From NCBI GenBank assembly GCA_018304635.1, contig JAGVVW010000049.1:1-45221 (forward strand): a stretch of 45,221 bases of DNA, written 5' to 3'. A model generated the notes under the pieces. The model had not been told where the DNA came from. It worked only from the letters and a program-made list of their open reading frames with translations, and did not search any database. This document shows, piece by piece, positions 8,501 through 15,447 of the stretch (position 1 is its first letter; each line of letters starts with the position of its first letter). A program made the position numbers and the translations under genes. This DNA is from Candidatus Aenigmatarchaeota archaeon. GTDB lineage: Archaea > Aenigmatarchaeota > Aenigmatarchaeia > GW2011-AR5 > JACRMX01.

Positions 8501-9427
8501 ATGATACCAGAAATCCTGATATTAATCATCGGACTGTTTATTTTAATCAAAACTAGCAAATGGGTTATCGAATATGCTGTCAGATTTTCAGATATAACAG
8601 GCTTAAGCCACGGGACAACGGGATTTTTGTTGCTTGCAGTAGCTACTTCACTGCCCGAATTATCAATAAGCATTATTTCTATATTCAACGATTCATCGCG
8701 GATTGCAGCAGGTACTTTGTTTGGCGCCAATATAATTGATATAGGCGTTGTATTCGGCATAACTGCACTTATTTCAGGGTTTAAAATAATCAAAAAAGAT
8801 TTTGACCAGATATCCCATGCGATAATTATAACGTCTATTATTGCTGTTTTCGCTCTTGTTCTCGGTACAATGAATATTGTCTTTGGAATATTCTGCATTA
8901 TTATGTTTGTAGTTTCAATAAAAGCAGTTCTTGAAGGTGGTAGAGAATTTGAAGAGAAGGAAGAAAAAAATGTTTTAGTGAGTGTGGAGTCCATAAAAAT
9001 TGTTTTATTAATTCTGCTGATGATAGGAATTATTATAGTCAGTGCCAAATTTGTATCTGATTCTGCAATAAAATTAGCTGAAACATTTGGCATGGGCAAG
9101 ACATTAATAGGCGCTACAATTGTTGCATTAGGAACAACACTACCTGAATTATTTGTGAACATAAGTGCAGTAAAGCGGAATAATTTTTCACTTGCAATAG
9201 GAAATGTAATAGGTTCTCTGGTTGTGAACTTGACCCTGACTTTAGGCATAGCAGTTGCTGCCAACAAAATCATCATAGACAGCACGCTAAAAAACCTGAT
9301 TATATTTTTGCTGATATTTAATTCAATACTTCTTTTGTTTGCATGGCGCGGCAGAATCAGAAGAATCCATGGCATATTTTTGATAGTGCTCTATGCTATG
9401 ATTTACGTTATGCTGCTGGTTGGATGA
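8501..9427 (+). CDS. Sodium/calcium exchanger, CaCA family
   Basis: This is a 308-residue integral membrane protein with about ten helices. It carries the two inverted alpha-repeats of the CaCA family: 'GFLLLAVATSLPELSISI' in the first half and 'IGATIVALGTTLPELFVNIS' with 'AIGNVIGSLVVNL' in the second. The Glu of each TxxPEL motif binds the cation. A charged loop (EGGREFEEKEEKN) separates the halves. It is expected to swap Ca2+ for Na+ or H+ across the cytoplasmic membrane. It is monocistronic, with a TATA box at 8470. Confidence 0.85.
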   Translation: MIPEILILIIGLFILIKTSKWVIEYAVRFSDITGLSHGTTGFLLLAVATSLPELSISIISIFNDSSRIAAGTLFGANIIDIGVVFGITALISGFKIIKKDFDQISHAIIITSIIAVFALVLGTMNIVFGIFCIIMFVVSIKAVLEGGREFEEKEEKNVLVSVESIKIVLLILLMIGIIIVSAKFVSDSAIKLAETFGMGKTLIGATIVALGTTLPELFVNISAVKRNNFSLAIGNVIGSLVVNLTLTLGIAVAANKIIIDSTLKNLIIFLLIFNSILLLFAWRGRIRRIHGIFLIVLYAMIYVMLLVG

Positions 9428-9470
9428 TTTTCAGAAAATCTTTTTGTTCCTGTCGTGGGTTGAGTTTTTT

Positions 9471-9497
9471 CATTCCCCCTATCAAGTGAGGGGAATG
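9471..9497. repeat. Dispersed hairpin repeat, copy 1
   Basis: An 8-bp stem (CATTCCCC / GGGGAATG) encloses the loop CTATCAAGTGA, flanked by T-rich sequence on the left and A-rich on the right. A near-identical copy, including the loop, lies at 33685-33711. Conservation of the loop as well as the stem argues for an RNA or mobile repeat rather than a simple terminator. Confidence 0.6.
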
Positions 9498-9617
9498 AAA
9501 ATTTTGTAACCAATATCAGAGTTCAACTCCTTCGATGGCATAGCTAGTGTTGATGAAACTATTCAATTCCGTTTCAGAAAAACAAAAGAAGGATTATATT
9601 TTGCGGATAGAACTTCA

Positions 9618-10223
9618 ATGTTAATAAACTGCGGTCATAACAATAACTGTTTCGATGAAACAGTTAGAAATAACTCTGAATGTAAACGGTGTTATTTTTC
9701 TGATATTTGCATTGGTCCTGACATGTTTGAGTATATGCCGAAAATTTATTTAGCTTCTACATTTGATTCCTATGTTCGTAGTATGAATATTAATTTGAGA
9801 CAAACACTTCAGGAATATGGAATGTTTCCAATACTACCACAGCATTTATCGCCCGGAAACCCGCAAAGAAATATGGATGGCGGTATGTTAGCCACAAATC
9901 TACAAATGAGGCGTGGAGAATTGGCTGTAAGAGGGGGTAGGTGGTGTGAAGAGATGATGAGAATATCCGACGGGTGTATCGTTATTTTAAACAGAATGCA
10001 ACAGGATAGTAGCTGGGAAGCCGGTTTCATACATGCTATAGATAAACCTGTTATAGCTTTATTTTATGATGATGATTTAACTGATCCGTTAAGTGATCTA
10101 AAAGACAATTGGATGGTGAGACTTACAAGATTTATCGATATAACAAAATTTCCAAGTAGTGAGGGTAATACCGCAATAACACTTTTAAGATCGGAAATTT
10201 ATAAGAGAGAATCTATATTTTAA
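9618..10223 (+). CDS. Nucleoside 2-deoxyribosyltransferase-like protein
   Basis: This 201-residue protein begins with a Cys-rich segment (CGHNNNC, CKRCYFSDIC), then 'KIYLASTFDSYVRSM' and 'SDGCIVILNRMQQDSSWEAG', followed by 'HAIDKPVIALFYD'. The last pieces match the Rossmann-like deoxyribosyltransferase fold, where a Glu (here WEAGF) is the nucleophile. The expected activity is cleavage or exchange of a nucleoside N-glycosidic bond. The Cys cluster may bind a metal. The reading frame is open for 36 further codons upstream (from 9510, just after the hairpin repeat) without a normal start codon, so the gene may be longer or 5'-truncated. It overlaps the convergent gene by 4 nt. Confidence 0.6.
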   Translation: MLINCGHNNNCFDETVRNNSECKRCYFSDICIGPDMFEYMPKIYLASTFDSYVRSMNINLRQTLQEYGMFPILPQHLSPGNPQRNMDGGMLATNLQMRRGELAVRGGRWCEEMMRISDGCIVILNRMQQDSSWEAGFIHAIDKPVIALFYDDDLTDPLSDLKDNWMVRLTRFIDITKFPSSEGNTAITLLRSEIYKRESIF

Positions 10224-10957
10224 CACTTTTCAGATATCAATCTCGTTATTTTCTCTACAACATCCTTTGCATTTTTTTTGTCGTATTCTATCCAATCCAC
10301 TCCGTCTATAGTTCGAAATTTTTCCTCTTCTTCGTCACCTATTCTCATAAAATTTTTAATAATAAGTTCTTTAGCTTCATCTAATGTCAGATATCCATCA
10401 ATATATTTTATTAATGGAACACAAAGCATGCTCTTTTTCATAACGTAAGAATTTCTCCACCCTTTTTGTAATCCTTCTCTAACTTCTTCTAAAGCACCTT
10501 CCATCAGCAATTGTTCTGTTTTTGCTATATATAAACTTCTGAACGTTATGGCTTTAGGTAAATATAATCCAACAGCCGGTTTATAATAAAATGTTCTTTG
10601 AATTTCATGGTTTCTTTCTAATACAGCTGTAATATATCCTACCGAACATCCTTCGATGACCGGTAAATGATTTCTTTCCAAAATATCTGCTGATAGCTTT
10701 TCAATGATATCAGCATAGTATGCTCTTTCTAATCTGTCTTCCATGATATCGCGACTAGAAAAAAGATGTGTTCGCACATTACTGTATTCACCTTTTGGTT
10801 TACAAATAGCACTCTCAAAAAACTTATAAATATAGAATTTATCCGCAGTAATAATTTCTATTGGAAAATATTTTGAAAGTTCTTGAACTATATCACTTTT
10901 CCCCGAACCCGTCCTACCGAGTATTATTAAAGCATTAAAATATTCCATATTGTTCAC
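10220..10957 (-). CDS. Isopentenyltransferase/MiaA-like P-loop protein
   Basis: This is a 245-residue protein. Its N-terminus has a P-loop (IILGRTGSGKSDIVQEL) followed by 'IEIITADKFYIYKF', the layout of the DMAPP:adenylate and tRNA dimethylallyltransferase family (GPTxxGKS, then an Asp-containing strand). Further matches are 'PVIEGCSVGYI' (family: ILEGGSxxLL), 'GALEEVREGLQKGW' and 'VPLIKYIDGYLTLDEAKELI' (family: IGYKE and YL.G..S.EEA). The expected reaction is transfer of a dimethylallyl group to the N6 of adenine in AMP or tRNA. Archaea generally lack MiaA, so transfer is likely. It shares the intergenic region with the divergent Nudix gene at 10993. Confidence 0.6.
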   Translation of the reverse strand: MNNMEYFNALIILGRTGSGKSDIVQELSKYFPIEIITADKFYIYKFFESAICKPKGEYSNVRTHLFSSRDIMEDRLERAYYADIIEKLSADILERNHLPVIEGCSVGYITAVLERNHEIQRTFYYKPAVGLYLPKAITFRSLYIAKTEQLLMEGALEEVREGLQKGWRNSYVMKKSMLCVPLIKYIDGYLTLDEAKELIIKNFMRIGDEEEEKFRTIDGVDWIEYDKKNAKDVVEKITRLISEKC

Positions 10958-10992
10958 TAAATCTATTTATTGAATAAAATATAAAAGTTAAT

Positions 10993-11448
10993 ATGGTTAT
11001 TTTTCAAAATAAAAAGCAAGAGGTCAGTGTTGTTGCCGGAATAATTGAAAATGGAAAAATTCTTCTTATCAAACGCAAAGAAAGCTCAAAATATGAGGCT
11101 GGAAAATGGGGGTTGCCCGGTGGAACAATGGAATACGGAGAATCACCGGAACAAACACTGATGAGAGAATTGCAGGAAGAAATAAATGTAGAAAAAGTCG
11201 ATATTAATAAATTAACAGGGGCTTATAGTAAATGCTTTAACATTTCAAGTGAACAAAAACACGTTGTTCTTCTGGTATATATCTGTAAATTGAGAGAGAA
11301 ACCCTCTGCTAATAAAAATCATATAGATAGCATAAAATGGGTTGATATAGATAAAATTCAGGAGTATGATATAATAGAAGGCAGTGAAAAATTCCTGAAG
11401 GATATAATAAAATGGTTTAAAAATCAGGAAATGTCTTATGGATTATAA
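10993..11448 (+). CDS. Nudix hydrolase (MutT-like)
   Basis: This 151-residue protein has a canonical Nudix box, 'GGTMEYGESPEQTLMRELQEE', with the full GX5EX7REUXEE pattern. It starts 'SVVAGIIENGKILLIKRKE', typical of MutT or ADP-ribose pyrophosphatase relatives. It probably hydrolyses a nucleoside diphosphate derivative. It overlaps the following kinase gene by 11 nt, so the two are translated together. Confidence 0.8.
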   Translation: MVIFQNKKQEVSVVAGIIENGKILLIKRKESSKYEAGKWGLPGGTMEYGESPEQTLMRELQEEINVEKVDINKLTGAYSKCFNISSEQKHVVLLVYICKLREKPSANKNHIDSIKWVDIDKIQEYDIIEGSEKFLKDIIKWFKNQEMSYGL

Positions 11449-11971
11449 TTCAATAATTTTGTCAGGTTTGCCCGGTTCTGGCAAAACAACATTAGCTGAA
11501 AGTTTGACTCCTATCTATGATTGGCCTGTTTTTTCTGTCGGTCAGAAAATAAGAAATGAATGGGAAGTTCGTTTTCCTGACGAAAATATTTCATTCGAAG
11601 AATACTTCAGAAGTCTGACATTCGGTGATAGTCTAATAATAGATCATGAAATCAGGGATATTACTGAGAGAGGTAATGTCATAATAGACAGGCGTTATAT
11701 TTTCGATTCTCAGCATTTGCCTGTCTTGTTAGTTTTTATTACGGCTGAATTGGATGTACGGGCAGAAAGATCTTTATTTACAGAAAAATATTGTGGAAGA
11801 ACAGTTGAGCAAATCAAGCAAATTCTCATCCAACGTGAGCAGGATGAATTAAGAGTGAGTCAAGAAATGTACAATGCTGATTATAGAGATCCTAAATATT
11901 ATCATATAGTCCTTAACTCAGGATTATTATCTGTATCAGAAGAAGTGGTTATAATAAGGTCATTGTTATAG
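11438..11971 (+). CDS. Cytidylate-kinase-like P-loop kinase
   Basis: This is a 177-residue protein with a P-loop (ILSGLPGSGKTTLAESL), then 'DWPVFSVGQKIR' and a C-terminal lid-like region with 'REQDELR' and 'YRDPKYYHIVLNSG'. These features match the archaeal cytidylate/adenylate kinase-like group, where 'RE..D..R' and the 'Y..D' segment are typical. The substrate is likely a nucleoside monophosphate; CMP or dCMP is the best guess. It is coupled to the Nudix gene upstream. The next gene on the opposite strand converges on it. Confidence 0.6.
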   Translation: MDYNSIILSGLPGSGKTTLAESLTPIYDWPVFSVGQKIRNEWEVRFPDENISFEEYFRSLTFGDSLIIDHEIRDITERGNVIIDRRYIFDSQHLPVLLVFITAELDVRAERSLFTEKYCGRTVEQIKQILIQREQDELRVSQEMYNADYRDPKYYHIVLNSGLLSVSEEVVIIRSLL

Positions 11972-12050
11972 ATTATAAAAATTAGACGAAGATGATGATT
12001 TTGAAATTAGTTACATATTGTCAACCAGTTATTTTAAGGCTTGAAAACTT

Positions 12051-12719
12051 CTATTCTCCCAGTCCGTCCTGCGTTATTAAGAATTCCACGCGCCTGTTCT
12101 CCGGGATTGAACGATGCTTTCTTACAATTGCTGCGCGCCTGTTTTCATTATTTATATGTATAATTTCAACCAGAGTCCGTGACCAGAAGCGGGCTATGTT
12201 TTTGGATGTGATTTCAGTATTGCCGTCTTCAATGTTTGTGTAAACCTGGCTAGTCACAATAACTGGAATATTGTGTTTTCTGGCTATGTTTGAAAGTATT
12301 GAATACTGTGTTGCGAGTTGCCTGTTTATTTTTGTATAATTTTCCTGCGTGATTTCAAGGCGGTAAAGAGCTGCAATTGAATCAATTATAATCAGGCCTA
12401 TGCCGGACATTTCTTTTTTGCTTATATCTTCCAGATATCTGCATTGCTCGTTCCATGATTCCGGTTCAATAAATAAAATATTTTTTAAGTCGTCATGATT
12501 TCCGCCAACCTGACAAAACCTTTCAAATGAAAAAGAGCTTTCAGTGTCCATGTAAATTATTTTTTTCCCAAGCCTGAGGCATTTTAGGGCAGAAAGCAGG
12601 GCAATGTTTGTTTTTCCAGAGCCTGCGTCTCCGTAAATATTTGTAATCGCGCCATTTTCAGCCCCGCCATTTAATAACTCGTCAATTACAGGGTGGATGC
12701 TCAGTCTTCCTCTTATCAT
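12051..12719 (-). CDS. radB: DNA repair and recombination protein RadB
   Basis: This 222-residue protein is about the usual RadB length. It lacks the N-terminal domain of RadA and starts directly before the ATPase core. Walker A is 'GDAGSGKTNIALLSAL' (residues ~29-44) and Walker B is 'GIGLIIIDSIAALYRLE'. The segment 'VTSQVYTNIEDG' fits the RecA/KaiC-like L1 region. RadB is a RadA paralogue found in euryarchaea and related lineages that assists homologous recombination. It sits 5 nt downstream of a Cas4-like nuclease gene on the same strand. Confidence 0.85.
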   Translation of the reverse strand: MIRGRLSIHPVIDELLNGGAENGAITNIYGDAGSGKTNIALLSALKCLRLGKKIIYMDTESSFSFERFCQVGGNHDDLKNILFIEPESWNEQCRYLEDISKKEMSGIGLIIIDSIAALYRLEITQENYTKINRQLATQYSILSNIARKHNIPVIVTSQVYTNIEDGNTEITSKNIARFWSRTLVEIIHINNENRRAAIVRKHRSIPENRRVEFLITQDGLGE

Positions 12720-12724
12720 ATATA

Positions 12725-13372
12725 TCAGTCCTCATCATTGTCGCATTTATTTTTGTAGTCGCAGTAATCACAGATCCATGTTCCACGGGCTTCTGGCTTT
12801 GGAAGCGTGTTGCTGATTAATAATTTGTGGAATATTGAAAATCTTTTTATCAGGTCTTCAGCTATTTGCTCACTGTATTCAACTTCAAATACCCGGCTTT
12901 TCAGGGTGTTTTTTTCCAGATAAAGTACAATGCCTTTGTTAATTTTTGAAACATGCATATAAAACTGAAGCTGAATCACGTGCTGGTCACCCGGTTTTTT
13001 CAGAGCGTCAACACTTTTGCATGATTTTACTTCTACCAGAACCTTTTCGTTTTTCTGCTTTACCAATAAAATGTCATCAATGCGGCCGGAAATTATAAAA
13101 TTTTCCATATTCAGTTTTATGCTTAATTCCTCTTCCAGCAGTTCTATATCAGGATTTTTATCACTTCTCATGACATCTGCTGCAAACCTGTGAATCATAT
13201 CGCCCATATGAAAAATCTTTCGTGCTTCCCCTGATATAGTCACGGGATGTTTATATGAATACCACAGTTTTCTTATACAGGTTCCTATTTCTGATGGATA
13301 GTATCTGCCTGCTTTTTTCTGCCATTGCTCTCTTTCCAGAAAATTATCAACCATTGCATCAAAGTCAATCAT
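12725..13372 (-). CDS. Stand-alone Cas4-like/RecB-family exonuclease
   Basis: This is a 215-residue protein. It has the four-Cys iron-sulphur pattern of Cas4-type nucleases: one Cys near residue 32 (GTCIRKLWYSY) and three in the C-terminus (WICDYCDYKNKC). The PD-(D/E)XK core is visible as 'SGRIDDILL' and 'KVLVEVKSC', followed by a QLQFYM motif-IV-like helix. It is not near the CRISPR genes and is co-oriented with radB at a 5-nt distance, so a recombination-repair role (DNA end resection) is more likely than spacer acquisition. Confidence 0.75.
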   Translation of the reverse strand: MIDFDAMVDNFLEREQWQKKAGRYYPSEIGTCIRKLWYSYKHPVTISGEARKIFHMGDMIHRFAADVMRSDKNPDIELLEEELSIKLNMENFIISGRIDDILLVKQKNEKVLVEVKSCKSVDALKKPGDQHVIQLQFYMHVSKINKGIVLYLEKNTLKSRVFEVEYSEQIAEDLIKRFSIFHKLLISNTLPKPEARGTWICDYCDYKNKCDNDED

Positions 13373-13440
13373 ATTTAAATATACTCACTAAATAATTAAA
13401 TACAGTAAAAACATATAATTCCATGCAAATATTTTCTCAT

Positions 13441-13473
13441 TCAATATAGAATCAATATAGAATCAATATAGAA
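13441..13473. repeat. Three tandem 11-bp units upstream of the ferritin-like gene
   Basis: The unit TCAATATAGAA occurs three times head to tail and ends 8 bp before the ribosome-binding site. The period is close to one helical turn, so the units face the same side of the DNA. It may be an operator or a simple slippage repeat. Confidence 0.6.
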
Positions 13474-13493
13474 TCGGTAATGGAGGTGTGATT

Positions 13494-13931
13494 ATGGCAA
13501 ATGAAGATATTATAAAAATGCTTAACGAAGCTTTGGAAGCAGAGCATCAGGCAATGGTCCAGTATTTAAGCCATGCAGAGCTTGTTGAAGGACTGAATGC
13601 AGAGCCTATAATGGCAAGATTAAAAGAAATAGCATCTGATGAGGCAAAACATCAGGCACTGTTAAGAGAACTGGTGGGTTCATATCTTAGGGGGATTCCT
13701 TCTATGAAAATAGCCCAGGCAAAATCAGCAAAAACAATTAAAGAAATACTTGAAGTAAACCTGTTAGATGAGAAAGATGCTGTTGCATTGTATACAAAAA
13801 TTCTACAGAAAGTGAATGATGAAAAAAAGAATATGCCATATGTGTTCTGGAGGCTGGAGCATGCAATAAGGCACATAATTATGGATGAGCAGGAACATAT
13901 TATGGAATTAGAGACGCTACTGGAGAGATAA
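13494..13931 (+). CDS. Ferritin-like diiron protein (bacterioferritin/rubrerythrin-like)
   Basis: The start chosen is ATG 13494, placed 5 nt after GGAGGTG; an in-frame GTG at 13488 overlaps that site and is less likely. The 145-residue product is a four-helix bundle with two EXXH-type iron sites: 'EALEAEHQAMVQY' in helix 1 and 'ASDEAKHQALL' in helix 2, with 'RLEHAIRHIIMDEQEHIMEL' in the last helices. It probably oxidises or stores iron, or detoxifies peroxide. There is no rubredoxin domain. Three 11-bp tandem repeats lie just upstream and could be a regulatory site. Confidence 0.75.
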   Translation: MANEDIIKMLNEALEAEHQAMVQYLSHAELVEGLNAEPIMARLKEIASDEAKHQALLRELVGSYLRGIPSMKIAQAKSAKTIKEILEVNLLDEKDAVALYTKILQKVNDEKKNMPYVFWRLEHAIRHIIMDEQEHIMELETLLER

Positions 13932-13946
13932 ACAATTAAGAATATC

Positions 13947-14020
13947 TGGAAGATAATAGATGGAGAAGCCAAGAAATGGAAGATAATAGATGGAGAAGCC
14001 AAGAAATGGAAGATAATAGA
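13947..14020. repeat. 30-bp tandem repeat, about 2.5 copies
   Basis: The unit starts TGGAAGATAATAGATGGAGA and ends AGCCAAGAAA. Two exact copies (13947-13976 and 13977-14006) are followed by 14 bp of a third. It lies 15 bp downstream of the ferritin-like gene and contains stops in the plus-strand frames, so it is non-coding on that strand. Confidence 0.75.
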
Positions 14021-14080
14021 AAAACAATGATTGTGTGTAAACGAGAAAGCGTTAGTTTTTTCTTTTCACAAATACTCTCG

Positions 14081-14127
14081 GTTTCAGGAACAAAGTTCCT
14101 GAAACTCCAAGACAGCCTTCGGCTGTC
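14081..14127. other. Two adjacent perfect hairpins
   Basis: GTTTCAGGAAC-AAA-GTTCCTGAAAC (14081-14105, 11-bp stem) is followed by GACAGCC-TTC-GGCTGTC (14111-14127, 7-bp stem). The stretch 14021-14184 contains no gene. The hairpins may be a structured RNA, a processing site or a transcript end between the ferritin-like and DsbA-like genes. Confidence 0.55.
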
Positions 14128-14184
14128 GTCAGATTTTTGGAAAATTTGACAAATAAAAAGAAAGGTTAGAAAGGTATCTTGTCT

Positions 14185-15312
14185 ATGGTAAGAAAAGATA
14201 AACATAAGCATCATACAGACTCTGTTAAATCAGATGAACACAAAGATCATGCTGTTACGCAGAGTTCAGATTACGAACATAAACCTGATACATCAGGAAA
14301 AAGAGATTTTAACTTATGGATGCCATTAGCAATAATTTTTGCCTTGCTTTTTATAGGGGCTATGGGTGTTCTTCTCTCAAAGCCAGTTGAATCTGATTCT
14401 GCATTGGATGTTATTTCTGAAAAAGTTATTGATTATGTAAACAATAATCTGGTTGAACAAGGCACTAAAGCGACTGTGAAGTCAGTGGAACAGATGAATG
14501 GTATTTACAAAATTGTTTTAACATATCAAGCACAGGACATACCAGTTTACACTACAACTGACGGGCAATACATATTCTTGAGCCAACCTTTGAATACGAG
14601 TACGCCAATAGATCGCGGACAGAGTGAGACGCAGAAGAATTTTGATGCGCCTGATGTTGAAAAGCCGAATGTAAAATTATTTGTAATGTCCTTCTGCCCA
14701 TATGGGCATCAGGCTGAAAAAGGAATTGTCCCTGTAATATCTTTTCTTAAAAATAAAATTAATCCTGAACTGCATTATGTGATTTATGGAAAAGAATATT
14801 GCAATAATCTGGTTTCAGCTGGATACTATTCAGATATCGAAACATGCCAGGCAAAAAACTGCATGAATGGCACATCATATTGTTCAATGCATGGAATATC
14901 TGAATTAAACGAAGATGTGCGCCAGTTATGTATAACAAAAATTTACAGTTCAGATACACTGTGGTCATATGTTCTTCAGATTGCAGACAGGTGTTCTTCA
15001 GTCAATGTAGATACATGTTGGAAGCCTGTTGCAGAAAGTGTTGGCATAGATACAGATAAGATTGAACAATGTTTCAATACAGAAGCAAAGATGCTGATTG
15101 AATCTGAAGCAAAACTCAATGAAAAATATGTTGTTTCAGGCTCACCTACAATATTCATCAATGAAGAGCCATATGAAGGCAGCCGCAGCGCAGATGCATT
15201 TCAGCAGGCAATCTGTTCAGGTTTTGTAACAATGCCTGAAGAATGCAGCCAACAAATTCAGGAATCTGATCCTTCCACAGCAGCACCATCAGGCGGGTGC
15301 GAAGTGCAGTAA
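14185..15312 (+). CDS. Membrane-anchored thioredoxin-fold (DsbA-like) protein with His-rich tail
   Basis: The start chosen is ATG 14185; an in-frame TTG at 14179 is possible. Residues 1-45 are cytoplasmic and rich in His, Lys and Asp (KHKHHTDSVKSDEHKDH), resembling a metal-binding tail. A membrane helix follows (LWMPLAIIFALLFIGAMGVLL), then an exported region. The thioredoxin-like domain begins at 'KPNVKLFVMSFCPYGHQAEK'. The active site is CPYG, so the second Cys of CXXC is missing. A cis-Pro loop is seen at 'VVSGSPTIFINEEPYEGSR'. Many other Cys are present, and the C-terminus ends SGGCEVQ, whose Cys could act as the partner thiol. The role is likely disulphide exchange on secreted proteins. 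Confidence 0.7.
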   Translation: MVRKDKHKHHTDSVKSDEHKDHAVTQSSDYEHKPDTSGKRDFNLWMPLAIIFALLFIGAMGVLLSKPVESDSALDVISEKVIDYVNNNLVEQGTKATVKSVEQMNGIYKIVLTYQAQDIPVYTTTDGQYIFLSQPLNTSTPIDRGQSETQKNFDAPDVEKPNVKLFVMSFCPYGHQAEKGIVPVISFLKNKINPELHYVIYGKEYCNNLVSAGYYSDIETCQAKNCMNGTSYCSMHGISELNEDVRQLCITKIYSSDTLWSYVLQIADRCSSVNVDTCWKPVAESVGIDTDKIEQCFNTEAKMLIESEAKLNEKYVVSGSPTIFINEEPYEGSRSADAFQQAICSGFVTMPEECSQQIQESDPSTAAPSGGCEVQ

Positions 15313-15447
15313 AAAATTTATGTATGAAATTAAAGAAGAATTTCACGGACCAATCAGCAAGCGTTAGCAGGCAACAGAAATTCAAAGTATTTCAGAGGCA
15401 GAAAACCCGATTCTGTGTGTTAAATAATTTTTTATTCAATTCTAATT

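Noticed and set aside
8458-9375. Long minus-strand frame of 305 codons opposite the Ca/Na exchanger
   Set aside because: The plus strand encodes a clear CaCA exchanger with both alpha-repeats; the minus frame is its mirror and has no family features.
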